DNA of 64,000 nt from JABCYV01 sp035512155 (GTDB lineage Bacteria; Acidobacteriota; Terriglobia; Terriglobales; Acidobacteriaceae). Shown here piece after piece: positions 53,841 through 63,837 of the stretch (positions within the stretch are counted from its first letter, which is position 1; each line of letters starts with the position of its first letter). The notes below the pieces were generated by a model. It searched no databases and was not told where the DNA came from. It saw only the letters and a program-made list of their open reading frames with translations. A program made the translations under genes and the position numbers. Where the stretch lies: positions 1-64,000 of the forward strand of contig DATKEN010000014.1 in assembly GCA_035512155.1 (NCBI GenBank), given 5' to 3'.

Positions 53841-55259
53841 TTACTCGTAGCGCAAGGCTTGCACCGGATCAAGGCGAGCCGCCCGGGCTGCCGGATATAG
53901 ACCGGAAAGGAGACTGACGATGAAGGCAAAGGCAACGGCCGCAGCCACCAGCCACCATGGTACGGACCAGAAGTTTTCTGGCGGAAGAGCCTGACGTTTG
54001 AGATAGACGTTGGTTCCAAGGTTGATCGCATGCCCGATTGCCCAGCCCAATGCCACCCCTACAATACCGCCGAGCACGCCCATCGCTCCGGCTTCGGCGA
54101 AGAAAAGCTTTTTGACGTCTCCATCACTGGCACCGATGGCTTTCATGATCCCGATTTCGCGGCGGCGTTCCAAAATAGCCATGACCAGCGTGTTCACAAT
54201 GCCGATCGAAGCCACTGCAAGCGCGAGACTACCGAAGATCCCCAGGAAAAGATCCAGCACCGCAAAAAATTGCCGCAGGCTGCGGGTAGCGTCCAGAATC
54301 GAGAAAGTATTGAATCCCATCTTCTTGACCGCCTCTTCAACGGACAGTACTTGTTTGGGATTCTTCACTCGCACGCTTAACGACGAATAGATGGGCTGAT
54401 TGCTGAAGGAGCGCATGGTGTCGCGCAAATCTGTTGGCTGCATAACATGCAAGTTCTGGGTCAGCTTCAGAGGCAGAAAAACTCGCGCCCGGGCCGCCCC
54501 ATGCATGCTATCGGGGTCAAGATCGCAGATGCCGACGATTGTCAGTTTCTGTTCCCGGGAGACTACTGAATACGCGTTGTCTTCCGGGTTTGCGATTTCC
54601 TCCAGATCCGACGGACTTTCAATGTCGGACATCGTGGGAAGTGACCCGATGGGCGCAACTCGTTCGGCGTAACGCATGATCAGGTCTTTGCCAAGCAATG
54701 GTTTCGCTAGCTCGGAGACGCGGACCTCCTCAGCACCCGGTTTGGCTGTTTTGCCCAACAGCTCCGCTGCGAAAGATTTCTGCAGAATCGCTTCAGCCGC
54801 TGTTTCCGAGGAGAAGAAGCTACCCTGCATATTTTCGAAGGCGTCGTTGATCTTGGCGGAGGCAGGCAGTCCGGCCACAGTCGCCATTTGTGGCTTGTCT
54901 TGATACCGAAGTTCAGTGAAGAACCGAATGTCAGGATAGGCTTCCACAACATTAGGAAGGTGCTCAATTTCTCCGCGCGCCGATTCATCCAGGACTCGGC
55001 TCTCGGCGGCGGATGTAGCAGTTCGTTCGTTGTCGTGACCGAAACCACGGAAATCTCGGCGTGAACTGACCACCACGGTATCGAAGAGTCCCGATCGAAC
55101 CAGCCTCCGGCTTGCCAACTGTTGCAGGCCGATACCTAGCGAAAGCATCGCTACCAGCGATGCCACTCCCACCGAGATACCGACGGTGGTTAGCGAATTT
55201 CGCAGCAAAGATTCCCGCAAATTGCGGAAGGCGAGCTCGGAGAGATCGTAGGCTTTCAT
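53841..55259 (-). CDS. ABC transporter permease, MacB/FtsX type
   Basis: A 472-residue permease with N-terminal membrane segment (RNSLTTVGISVGVASLVAMLSLGIG, about 20-42), MacB core domain, and three C-terminal membrane segments (about 350-460) with ERRREIGIMKAIGASDGDV. Its ATPase partner is the next gene upstream, with a four-base overlap. Exports lipids, peptides or macrolide-like compounds in related systems; substrate unknown. Confidence 0.9.
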   Translation of the reverse strand: MKAYDLSELAFRNLRESLLRNSLTTVGISVGVASLVAMLSLGIGLQQLASRRLVRSGLFDTVVVSSRRDFRGFGHDNERTATSAAESRVLDESARGEIEHLPNVVEAYPDIRFFTELRYQDKPQMATVAGLPASAKINDAFENMQGSFFSSETAAEAILQKSFAAELLGKTAKPGAEEVRVSELAKPLLGKDLIMRYAERVAPIGSLPTMSDIESPSDLEEIANPEDNAYSVVSREQKLTIVGICDLDPDSMHGAARARVFLPLKLTQNLHVMQPTDLRDTMRSFSNQPIYSSLSVRVKNPKQVLSVEEAVKKMGFNTFSILDATRSLRQFFAVLDLFLGIFGSLALAVASIGIVNTLVMAILERRREIGIMKAIGASDGDVKKLFFAEAGAMGVLGGIVGVALGWAIGHAINLGTNVYLKRQALPPENFWSVPWWLVAAAVAFAFIVSLLSGLYPAARAARLDPVQALRYE

Positions 55260-56017
55260 ACATGTTCCCCAGGTGTCGCGACTGCGGTTGTGCTTGGATT
55301 AGCGTGGTCACCGATCAATTTGCCATCGGCCAGGAAGAGCATTCGTTGGGCGTATCGCTCCGCTAGAGCGCGCTCGTGCGTGACCATTACGATTGTCATG
55401 CCGAGCGATTGGTTGAACTCGCGGATGAAGTCCATGATCTCAGTACCGGTGCGGCTGTCCAGATTGCCCGTAGGTTCGTCGGCCAAGAGCAGTTTGGGGC
55501 GGTTGATGAGAGCGCGGGCGAGCGCAGCCCGCTGCTGCTCTCCACCCGAGAGTTCGCTCGGACGGTGAGTCATTCGTGCACTCAAACCGACGCGATCCAA
55601 TGCTTCGCGCACTAACTGTGGACGCTGACTGCGGTCAACCTCCGCAAACCTCATAGGCAGTTCCACGTTCTCGGCCAAGGTCATACTGGAAACCAGATTG
55701 AAGGATTGGAAGACCATGCCGACCGTGCGCAGACGATACTTAGCCAATTCTGGACGTGAGAGCTGAGCCAGATTCTTTCCCTCAACAATGACCGTTCCCG
55801 AGCTCGGGTGATCGAGCCCAGCGATGAGGTTTAGGAGGGAAGACTTGCCGGAGCCAGAACTGCCCAGCAGCGCAACGAACTCTCCGGCGCGCACCTGCAG
55901 CGAGACCCCGTCCACGGCGCGTATAAGAGTTTGCCCCATCTGGTAGTGACGACAGAGGGAGTCCGTGCGTACGGCGCACGCGTTATTTGCTGAGGATGGT
56001 TCGGGCCCTGGGGTCAT
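55256..56017 (-). CDS. ABC transporter ATPase, MacB/LolD type
   Basis: A 253-residue nucleotide-binding protein. Walker A GSSGSGKSS (residues 52-60), Q-loop VFQSFNLVSS, signature LSGGEQQR, Walker B LLLADEPTGNLDS and switch His in VMVTHERAL. LolD/MacB-like by the TGNLDSRTGTEIM phrase. Cotranscribed with the permease it overlaps by four bases and with the exporter 7 bases upstream. Confidence 0.93.
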   Translation of the reverse strand: MTPGPEPSSANNACAVRTDSLCRHYQMGQTLIRAVDGVSLQVRAGEFVALLGSSGSGKSSLLNLIAGLDHPSSGTVIVEGKNLAQLSRPELAKYRLRTVGMVFQSFNLVSSMTLAENVELPMRFAEVDRSQRPQLVREALDRVGLSARMTHRPSELSGGEQQRAALARALINRPKLLLADEPTGNLDSRTGTEIMDFIREFNQSLGMTIVMVTHERALAERYAQRMLFLADGKLIGDHANPSTTAVATPGEHV

Positions 56018-56024
56018 GGAACAC

Positions 56025-57935
56025 CTAGCGGATCTCCCCTCTTATTAGACGCAGCGCATCCGACGGGGTCACATCGGCGTCGTCACTTCGATCTCCATCG
56101 CCACTTTCACTGGGGACTAGCGCTGCATCTCCCTCGCCCGGCGCCAAAAACAGATTCCTCTCTAGCCCTTGCTGCTTCGTGTACAGATCGAAATAGCGCC
56201 CTTGCATAGCGTAGAGCTGTTCGTGTGTGCCCCGCTCTACGATCTCACCATGCTCGACAACGAGAATCTGGTCAGCCCGACGGATAGTAGAGAGCCGGTG
56301 GGCGATCACAAATGTGGTTCGTCCTTGCATGAGGTAGGAAAGCCCTTGCTGGATCATGGCTTCCGACTCTGAATCGAGACTCGATGTGGCTTCATCGAGA
56401 ATGAGGATGCGCGGCTCCGCCAGAATGGCGCGAGCAATCGAAATCCGCTGTCTCTGACCGCCCGAGAGCTTCACGCCTCGTTCGCCTACTACGGTCTCGT
56501 ATTTGTCGGGGAAACTCTCCGCAAACTCCTCGACGCGAGCGATTCGACACGCACGCAGGATTTGTTCGTCACTCGCATCAGGCCGTGAGAAAGCAACATT
56601 CTCCCGGATGGTTCCGTCGAACAGAAACGATTCCTGCAGGACTACGCCCAAACGCGTACGGTAAGAATCTAGACGAACCGTGCTCAGATCGATGCCGTCG
56701 ACCAGTGCCTGGCCTTCAGTAGGCACATAAAAAGCTGAGATCAATCCGATGATTGTGGACTTGCCTGAACCTGAGGATCCGACCAGCGCTGTGACTGTGC
56801 CTGGTTCCGCGCGAAATGAAACATCACGCAAGACGGTACGGTTGCCGTCGTAACTGAAGCTGACGTGCTCGAACTCCAGCCTGCCATGCACGTCGTTCAA
56901 GGCTACTGTGCGCCTTGGATCCCGATCTTCAGGACGCTCGCCCAGAATTTCCTGGGTGCGCTCCAACCCGGCGAGGGCCTCGGTGAGCTGCGTGCCGATG
57001 CCGACGATCTGAGTCATGGGCGCGACCAGAAAACCGAGAAACAGCGTGTAGGAGAAAAAACCACCCACCGTCAAAGTCCCCGCCATAATCTGGCGGGCGC
57101 CCACGTACATAATCACAGCTCCCACCACGCCGAGTAGCAGGCTCGCCGCAAGGCTCATGACAGAGGTAGCGGTAAGTGTGCGCATTACGTTGTCCAAGAG
57201 GCGCCGCACGCCTCCGGCAAAAACCGCCTCTTCGCGCTCTTCCGCGTGATATCCCTTGATCACACGGACGCCGCCCAACGATTCCGTCAGCCGGCCAGTG
57301 ACTTCGGCGTTGATCTTGCTGCGCTCGCGGAGAATCGGACGGATCGTGCCAAACGCTTTCTTGAGCGTAAGCCCAAAGCACAACAGAAAACCGAATGCCA
57401 GCACAGTCATTAGTGAACTAATCCGAAACAGGACGATCAATGCGATGCATGAAGTAAGCAATCCGCCCACAAAATCGACCAGGCCGGTGCCTAACAGGTT
57501 CCGAACACCTTCCACATCGCTCATGATGCGCGCCACCAGCATGCCAGTTTTATTGGAATCGTAAAACGCCACCGGGAGGCGCGAAATGTGCGTCTGAACC
57601 TTTCGCCGGAGCTCGGCAATCAGGCGCTGCGCAGCCTTTGACAGCAACTGTGTGAGAGAGAAAGAAGTGATTCCCTGAATCACCGTGGCACCCAAGACGG
57701 TCAGAACGAGTCGCCGTAAGAGCTCGATATGATGTTTCGCGATAACACCATCGATGAGGAATTTTGTGGAGTAGGGAAGCACCAATGCCGATACCCGGTT
57801 TACGATCATCAGCAGGAATCCCAATGCCAGCAATCCGCGGCGCGGGCGCATGAGCTCCCAGACGAGCGGAAGAACTGCTTTCAGCCTTTGGGCGTTTAGC
57901 GGCGGGCGGGGAGTTGGTTTCGGAGCGGCACTCAC
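56025..57935 (-). CDS. Half-size ABC exporter (TMD-NBD fusion, MsbA type)
   Basis: A 636-residue ABC exporter with six membrane segments (about 35-335) and a C-terminal NBD (about 375-600) carrying GSSGSGKST, the LSGGQRQRISIARAIL signature, ILILDEATSSLDSESE and VIAHRLSTIRRADQ. A C-terminal acidic tail follows. Lipid or drug flippase by family knowledge. First gene of the operon with the ATPase, permease and esterase. Confidence 0.92.
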   Translation of the reverse strand: MSAAPKPTPRPPLNAQRLKAVLPLVWELMRPRRGLLALGFLLMIVNRVSALVLPYSTKFLIDGVIAKHHIELLRRLVLTVLGATVIQGITSFSLTQLLSKAAQRLIAELRRKVQTHISRLPVAFYDSNKTGMLVARIMSDVEGVRNLLGTGLVDFVGGLLTSCIALIVLFRISSLMTVLAFGFLLCFGLTLKKAFGTIRPILRERSKINAEVTGRLTESLGGVRVIKGYHAEEREEAVFAGGVRRLLDNVMRTLTATSVMSLAASLLLGVVGAVIMYVGARQIMAGTLTVGGFFSYTLFLGFLVAPMTQIVGIGTQLTEALAGLERTQEILGERPEDRDPRRTVALNDVHGRLEFEHVSFSYDGNRTVLRDVSFRAEPGTVTALVGSSGSGKSTIIGLISAFYVPTEGQALVDGIDLSTVRLDSYRTRLGVVLQESFLFDGTIRENVAFSRPDASDEQILRACRIARVEEFAESFPDKYETVVGERGVKLSGGQRQRISIARAILAEPRILILDEATSSLDSESEAMIQQGLSYLMQGRTTFVIAHRLSTIRRADQILVVEHGEIVERGTHEQLYAMQGRYFDLYTKQQGLERNLFLAPGEGDAALVPSESGDGDRSDDADVTPSDALRLIRGEIR

Positions 57936-58355
57936 TGTTTTGGTTAGACTTTAAGGGCCCTTGGTTCGGTTCATTATTACTCACTACTAGCCGAGACAGT
58001 CGGAGGTGAAGTTGGTGGAAGAGCCGTCACTTTGACGACCGCATACCGGCCCCGATCCACAACTAGATCTTATCTTACGGCTACCTTTTTTGGTCGCGCC
58101 CTGGTGGCAATCTCCCTGATTGAGTCGCCAACCTCGATATTGAAGCGCCCCTCGCTCATGCTTCAGAATTGCATATTTACGAAACTTTACGGTCATTGAC
58201 CGAATCTTTACCGCGTTCCCCAAGATGCGCAGTGTTGAATGGATGGATGATTACCCGTGAGCAATCGCGGTGACTCACAGTATCTCGCTGAGTATTGTGG
58301 ATGGGGATGGAGCGGCGTGGTTTCCCGCATCGAATCATTCATTGGAACAGTGTTC
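57936..58355. other. Divergent intergenic region without gene
   Basis: Between the ABC operon and the Oar-like receptor. It holds the palindrome at 58190-58202. Open frames here lack coding character. Confidence 0.6.
58190..58202. promoter_or_regulatory. Palindrome CGGTCAtTGACCG
   Basis: Perfect six-base arms around one base, in the divergent region between the ABC operon and the receptor. Candidate operator. Confidence 0.35.
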
Positions 58356-61300
58356 ATGCGATTGAGTTTTTCTGAAGTCAGACCAGGCCAGCGGCGCTCC
58401 GGGTGCAGGGTGTTTGTAACTTGCCTTTGGGGACTCGCACCGCTGTTGCTCATCGGCACTGGCTTGCTGGCACAGTCAGGGTCGGCCGTGGCAGCGAATT
58501 TCGTCATCGCGGGAACGGTGAAATCAGGCAACACGCAGGTTCCGGGCGCCACCGTGACCGCATTGAACCAATCCACAGGCGAGAAGGTAGTAACGTGGTC
58601 GGATATCGATGGAAGCTACGCCGTGCAGGTCTCTGCGGCAGGCCGTTACACGGTGAGCGCCGAGATGGCAGCGTTCGCGCCCAGCACGCGCGAAGTCGAA
58701 GTCAGCGATTCTCCCGCGCGGACGGATCTTACGGTGGTTTTGGCCTCCCGCGCTCAACAGGCCGCGCGTTCCATACAAAGGCAGACCATGGCATCAGGTA
58801 GCCGCGGATTTCAGAGTCTTGCCGTACTTCAGGGTGAAGCGGCTGCGGGCTCCAGTATCAACAACCCAGGCGACCAAGTGGTGCCTCAGGGGATGCCCAT
58901 TCCTGGAATTGCGCCCGATGCGGCTACGGAGTCAATTGCCGTGTCAGGAAATGCTCCCGGCGCTGGTCTGTTCGGAATGAACAGCGATGAAATGCAGCAG
59001 AGAATGCGTGAAGCCCGCGAGCAACAAGGCGGAGGAGGATTGGGCGGAGGGCAGGCGGGAGGCCCGGGGGGCGGCGGTGGTGGCTTATTCCTCGGCGGTG
59101 GACCTGGAGGCGGGCCTGGTGGTGGTAGCGGCGGGGGACCTATGATTTTCGGAGGCGGTCGTGGCCGCTTCGACATTAACCGCCCACACGGTTCGATTTA
59201 TTACACGGTGGGAGACTCGGCGTTGAACGCCGCGCCGTACTCGCTTACGGGTCGACCTTCAATCAAACCCGGTTATCTGCAAAATCGGGTTGGGGTTTCA
59301 CTCGGCGGCCCACTGAATATTCCCAAGATCTACAAAGGCGGCAACAAGACTTTTTTTTTCGTGAACTACAACGGATATCGCGGTGAAAATCCCTTTGATC
59401 AGTTTTCAACTGTCCCGACACTTCTCGAACGCGCCGGAGACTTCTCTCAATCCACAATTAGAACCCAGAGCAGCTCCACGCCGGTGCAACTCTTCGATCC
59501 CTTTACCCACCGACCGATTCCCAACAACAATGTCGCGAACGATCCCAATTTGAAGGTCAGCCCTATTGCGCAAGGGCTGTTGAAGTTCATTCCCCTGCCC
59601 AATCTACCGGGAGATGTGCAGAATTTTCATTTCAGCACTGCCGCAACCAGCAACAGCGACGACCTAAACATCCGCCTGATGCATGCCTTTGGTAGTTCGA
59701 CCATCGGTCCACGCCGCCGCGGCCCGCAAAACAATTTGACGTTTGGGTTGCACTACCATTCGGTGAGGACAGATCTGACCAATGCATTTCCCAGCGTTGG
59801 TGGCACTACTTCGGTGCGCAGCTTCGACATCCCTATCGGGTACATTCGCAGCATCGGTAAGCTGACCAATGTTGCCCGTGTCGACTACAACCGCAGCCGT
59901 ACCTCCACGCGAAATCTGTACGCGTTCAACCAGAATATTGCTGGAAACCTTGGAATTGGCGGAGTTTCGCAAGACCCGTTCGATTGGGGTTTGCCCAACC
60001 TTTCGTTTAAAGATTTTGGCAGTCTCACCGATACGAACCCGCAACTGCTGCGCAATCAGACAATCACTTTCACCGACAACATGATCTGGAATCACGGCAA
60101 ACACACCTGGCGATGGGGCGGCGATTTCCGGCGCATCCAACTGAATACCGAAGCCAGCAATGATGCGCGCGGGACCTTCGTGTTCACAGGAAACAATACC
60201 GCCCAAATCATTAACCGGAGTGTGCTACCAAATACGGGTTTTGACTTAGCTGATTTTCTGCTTGGCTTGCCGCAGCAGACTCTTTTGCAAAGGACAGCGC
60301 AGCCGGGCGACAACAATTATCACTTCCGGGGAAATTCCTGGGATCTTTTTGTGCAGGATGAGTGGAAGCTGCGCGGCAACCTTACGCTCAACCTCGGCTT
60401 GCGCTACGAGTACGTTTCACCTTTCACAGAGCTGAACGATCGCATTGCCAACCTGATTCTTTCGCCCGGAGTTCTAACGGGAGTGGGTTCTCCCACCGCA
60501 ACACCAGTTCTGCCGGGGCAAGGATTCCCCTCCACCTTGATACATGCCGACCGCAACAACTTCGCTCCCCGCGTAGGATTGGCATGGAAAGCGAAGTCGA
60601 ACATAGTTGTCCGCGCCGGATATGGCATCAACTACAACACCGGTGCATACCAAACGATCGCCCAGCAACTCGCCTTCCAGCCACCATTTTCCTTGACCCA
60701 GACCAATGTCCAATCCGCAATTGGAGACCTGACTCTGCAAAACGGATTTCCCGCGCCAGCTAAAGATGTGATCACCAATAATTACGCCGTAGATCCGAAT
60801 TACAGGCTGGGATACGTGCAGATATGGAATCTGGATGTGCAGCAGGAGATCAAGCCCACGCTTTTGCTGAATCTCGACTATACGGGGACTAAAGGCACAC
60901 GGCTCGATATCGTGGACGACCCCAACCGCACCGCCACCGGAATTCTGATCCCCAACGTGCAGCCGTTTAATTGGGAGACTTCGCAGAGTGACTCCGTGGC
61001 CCACGCCGGTACCGTCCGCCTCCGCAAACGCTTGCAACGCGGAATTTCCATTGGAGGCAGCTACACATTTTCCAAGTCAATTGACAACGCTTCGAGCATC
61101 GGCGGCAGCGCTTTTGTCGTGGCCCAAAACCCTCGCGACCTGGCAGCCGAGCGCGGCCTCTCGATCTTCGATCAACGTCACAAGTTCACCGCTGATTATC
61201 TGTGGGAGTTGCCCTTTGGCCGTGATCGACGCTGGCTTACCGGCAGCCGAGCTCTGTCCGCTGTGTTCGGGGACTGGAACTGGAGCGGCGACTGGACGAT

Positions 61301-61718
61301 TTCGTCAGGATTGCCCTTCACTCCGCGAATTTTAGGCAACTTCTCCGAGGTTAACCGTGGCACCAATGGCACTCTGCGGCCCGACGTCGTTCTCGGTGAG
61401 TCGGTCAGCGTGTCCAATCCGTCGCTCAACCAATGGTTCAACACGGCTGCTTTCGTTACGCCTCCGCCGGGACAGTTTGGCGACGCCAGGCGAAACAGCA
61501 TCGAGGGCCCGGGTTCACTCTTGTTTGATATGGCGTTTACTAAAATCGTTCCTCTGAGAGAGTCGCGGGCCCTGGAAATTCGAGCGCAGATGGCGAACGT
61601 ATTTAATACCCCGCAATACACTTCGATTGATACCACGCTGAATTCGCTTTCTTTCGGCCGTGTAATCGCGGTGGGGGCGATGCGGACGATCCAGTTCACG
61701 GCGCGTTTTAGGTTTTAG
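58356..61718 (+). CDS. Oar-like TonB-dependent receptor
   Basis: About 1120 residues. Signal peptide (about 18-40 from the ATG at 58356), a carboxypeptidase-regulatory-like domain (about 45-130, FVIAGTVKSGNTQVPGATVTAL), a linker with a Gly-rich stretch of about 60 residues (GGGGLGGGQAGGPGGGGGGL and on), a plug-like segment, and the barrel (YTVGDSALNAAPYSL, GGPLNIPKIYKGGNKTFFFV, and final strand IQFTARFRF). Such Oar-like receptors are abundant in Acidobacteriota. The open frame extends to 58257; ATG 58356 is preferred for a more normal signal sequence, without a strong ribosome site. Followed by the VWFA gene 10 bases later. Confidence 0.88.
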   Translation: MRLSFSEVRPGQRRSGCRVFVTCLWGLAPLLLIGTGLLAQSGSAVAANFVIAGTVKSGNTQVPGATVTALNQSTGEKVVTWSDIDGSYAVQVSAAGRYTVSAEMAAFAPSTREVEVSDSPARTDLTVVLASRAQQAARSIQRQTMASGSRGFQSLAVLQGEAAAGSSINNPGDQVVPQGMPIPGIAPDAATESIAVSGNAPGAGLFGMNSDEMQQRMREAREQQGGGGLGGGQAGGPGGGGGGLFLGGGPGGGPGGGSGGGPMIFGGGRGRFDINRPHGSIYYTVGDSALNAAPYSLTGRPSIKPGYLQNRVGVSLGGPLNIPKIYKGGNKTFFFVNYNGYRGENPFDQFSTVPTLLERAGDFSQSTIRTQSSSTPVQLFDPFTHRPIPNNNVANDPNLKVSPIAQGLLKFIPLPNLPGDVQNFHFSTAATSNSDDLNIRLMHAFGSSTIGPRRRGPQNNLTFGLHYHSVRTDLTNAFPSVGGTTSVRSFDIPIGYIRSIGKLTNVARVDYNRSRTSTRNLYAFNQNIAGNLGIGGVSQDPFDWGLPNLSFKDFGSLTDTNPQLLRNQTITFTDNMIWNHGKHTWRWGGDFRRIQLNTEASNDARGTFVFTGNNTAQIINRSVLPNTGFDLADFLLGLPQQTLLQRTAQPGDNNYHFRGNSWDLFVQDEWKLRGNLTLNLGLRYEYVSPFTELNDRIANLILSPGVLTGVGSPTATPVLPGQGFPSTLIHADRNNFAPRVGLAWKAKSNIVVRAGYGINYNTGAYQTIAQQLAFQPPFSLTQTNVQSAIGDLTLQNGFPAPAKDVITNNYAVDPNYRLGYVQIWNLDVQQEIKPTLLLNLDYTGTKGTRLDIVDDPNRTATGILIPNVQPFNWETSQSDSVAHAGTVRLRKRLQRGISIGGSYTFSKSIDNASSIGGSAFVVAQNPRDLAAERGLSIFDQRHKFTADYLWELPFGRDRRWLTGSRALSAVFGDWNWSGDWTISSGLPFTPRILGNFSEVNRGTNGTLRPDVVLGESVSVSNPSLNQWFNTAAFVTPPPGQFGDARRNSIEGPGSLLFDMAFTKIVPLRESRALEIRAQMANVFNTPQYTSIDTTLNSLSFGRVIAVGAMRTIQFTARFRF

Positions 61719-61728
61719 GGAGAAGACG

Positions 61729-63837
61729 ATGTTTTCCACTTCAAAAAACGTGAATTGGACGAGACCAGGGCTTCCATGGACGCTGGCAGTGGTTGTGGTC
61801 TGCGCCACCATGGCCTCACAGGAGACGCCCAGCACGTACACGTTCAAATCGGAGACTGAGCTGGTGTTGGTAAATGTCACAGTACGTGATAAGAGCGGGA
61901 ATCCCGTCCGAGATTTGAAGCAGGAAGACTTCACAGTGTTGGAAGACAACAAGCCACAACAAGTGAGCTCGTTCGATCTTGAGAACACGGACGCTATTCT
62001 GCCGACGGCGGTGTCGGAAGCGCCATTGCTGGGCAAAGCTTTGTCGCGAACGGCGCATGTGTCGTCGGGGGCTCCTCAGCCGATGGCGGCGTCTGAATTG
62101 AAAGATCGTCGTCTCATCATCCTGTTTTTCGACCTTAGCTCTATGCAGCCGGATGAAATTGATCGCGCCACCACGTCAGGAGAGAACTATGTGGACAAGC
62201 AGATGGTTCCTGCGGACCTTGTGGCAGTGATCTGCTTAGGCAGCTCGCTCACCGTGAATCAGGACTTCACGTCGGACAAAAACGCAATTAAGAAGACCCT
62301 GCAAAAAATCAACCTGGGTGGTGGGCAAGGCTTTGAGGAGGGCTCGACTGGCTCCACTGAAGGAACTCCCGATACCGGAGGGTCTTTCACCGCGGATGAC
62401 ACCGAGTACAACATCTTCAATACCGATCGCCGGCTCGAGGCTTTGCGGTCGGTAGCAGACCGGCTTTCTCACGTAGACGAGAAAAAGTCTTTGATCTACT
62501 TTTCCAGCGGCATGGACCGCACCGGGATTGAAAACCAGTCGGAACTGCACGCCGCGATTAACGCAGCCGTGCGCGCCAACCTATCGATTTACACTATGGA
62601 CATTCGTGGGTTGCAAGCGATCGTGCCCGGAGGGGAAGCCCAAAACGCGAGCTTGCGCGGAACTTCTCCCTACTCCGGTCAGGCCTCGCTGAATGCGCTC
62701 AACTCCAACTTCACTACCCAGGAAACTCTGGTCACCCTTGCCGGCGATACTGGAGGCCGGGCTTTCCTCGATTCGAATGACTTCAGTCGAGTGTTCACCG
62801 GCGTCCAGCAGGATACGTCGGTCTACTACCTCCTCGGCTATTACAGCAACAATTCTGCCCGCGATGGGCGTTTCCGCAAGATCACAGTGCGCGTGAATCG
62901 CCCGGGCGTGAAGATTGACTTCCGCCGCGGGTACTATGCACCCGCAGACTTCCAGCATTCGACAAAGGAAGACCGCGAACTCCAACTCGATCAGGAATTA
63001 GCATCCGACCTGCCAAGTACCGATCTGCCTGTTTATCTCTCGGCTGCCTACTTTCGTATGAGCGATGGAAGATTCTACGTGCCAGTATCAGTTGTAGTTC
63101 CCGGCTCCCAGATTCCCTTCACGCGGAGCAATGAACAGGACCGCGCCACACTGGACGTGCTCGGAGTTGTGACGAGTCCGGATAAGCGGCCAATTGGCCA
63201 GATACGTGAGACGGTAAAACTGTCACTGAACACGACTGAACTGGTTGGCCGCAAAAATGTGCAGTATGACAACGGCTTTGTCTTGCCATCCGGCAAGTAT
63301 CACTTGAAGTTCGTGATTCGCGAAAATCAGACGGGGCGGTTGGGTTCGTTCGAAACCGATTTCACCATCCCTGATCTCAAGGGCGTTCCGGTAAAGATGA
63401 GTTCAGTTGTACTGGCCAGCCAGGTTCGGCCAGCAGGGAAGCGAAAGAGCGATAATCCATTAGTGCGTGACGGCTCAGAGGTGATTCCAAGTGTCACTCA
63501 TGTGTTCTCGGCAGGTCAGCATCTTTATTTCTATTACGAAGTCTACGACCCCACTCGGGAGCCAATCAGCGCGGCTGCGCAGTCGCCAGCGGGTGCGAAG
63601 TCCGGTATACGAGTGCTGACCAATGTTGCGTTCTTCAGTGGCAAGAAAAAGGTCTATGAGACGCCGGTGGTCGAGAGCGCGCAGCTCAACACGCCCCAAC
63701 GGCGAGCCACAGTCTTCCAACTCGACGTGCCGCTCACGCAATTAAAACCGGGTTTCTACACCTGCCAGGTGAATGTCATCGACGATGCAGCAGGGCAATT
63801 TCTTTTCCCTCGATTGAGTCTGCTGGTGAGGCAATGA
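61729..63837 (+). CDS. Exported VWFA-related (Acidobacterial type) protein
   Basis: A 702-residue exported protein. The N-terminus holds a short hydrophobic segment (PWTLAVVVVCATMAS, about 15-29), then the family start SETELVLVNVTVRDKSGNPVRDLKQEDFTVLEDN (residues 40-75), and a von Willebrand A domain (about 120-345) with LIILFFDLSSM as its first metal-site motif. The C-terminal half is beta-rich, ending SLLVRQ. The domain family is named for its expansion in Acidobacteria. A GGGAGAAG ribosome site precedes the ATG. Probably a partner of the receptor just upstream. Confidence 0.88.
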   Translation: MFSTSKNVNWTRPGLPWTLAVVVVCATMASQETPSTYTFKSETELVLVNVTVRDKSGNPVRDLKQEDFTVLEDNKPQQVSSFDLENTDAILPTAVSEAPLLGKALSRTAHVSSGAPQPMAASELKDRRLIILFFDLSSMQPDEIDRATTSGENYVDKQMVPADLVAVICLGSSLTVNQDFTSDKNAIKKTLQKINLGGGQGFEEGSTGSTEGTPDTGGSFTADDTEYNIFNTDRRLEALRSVADRLSHVDEKKSLIYFSSGMDRTGIENQSELHAAINAAVRANLSIYTMDIRGLQAIVPGGEAQNASLRGTSPYSGQASLNALNSNFTTQETLVTLAGDTGGRAFLDSNDFSRVFTGVQQDTSVYYLLGYYSNNSARDGRFRKITVRVNRPGVKIDFRRGYYAPADFQHSTKEDRELQLDQELASDLPSTDLPVYLSAAYFRMSDGRFYVPVSVVVPGSQIPFTRSNEQDRATLDVLGVVTSPDKRPIGQIRETVKLSLNTTELVGRKNVQYDNGFVLPSGKYHLKFVIRENQTGRLGSFETDFTIPDLKGVPVKMSSVVLASQVRPAGKRKSDNPLVRDGSEVIPSVTHVFSAGQHLYFYYEVYDPTREPISAAAQSPAGAKSGIRVLTNVAFFSGKKKVYETPVVESAQLNTPQRRATVFQLDVPLTQLKPGFYTCQVNVIDDAAGQFLFPRLSLLVRQ

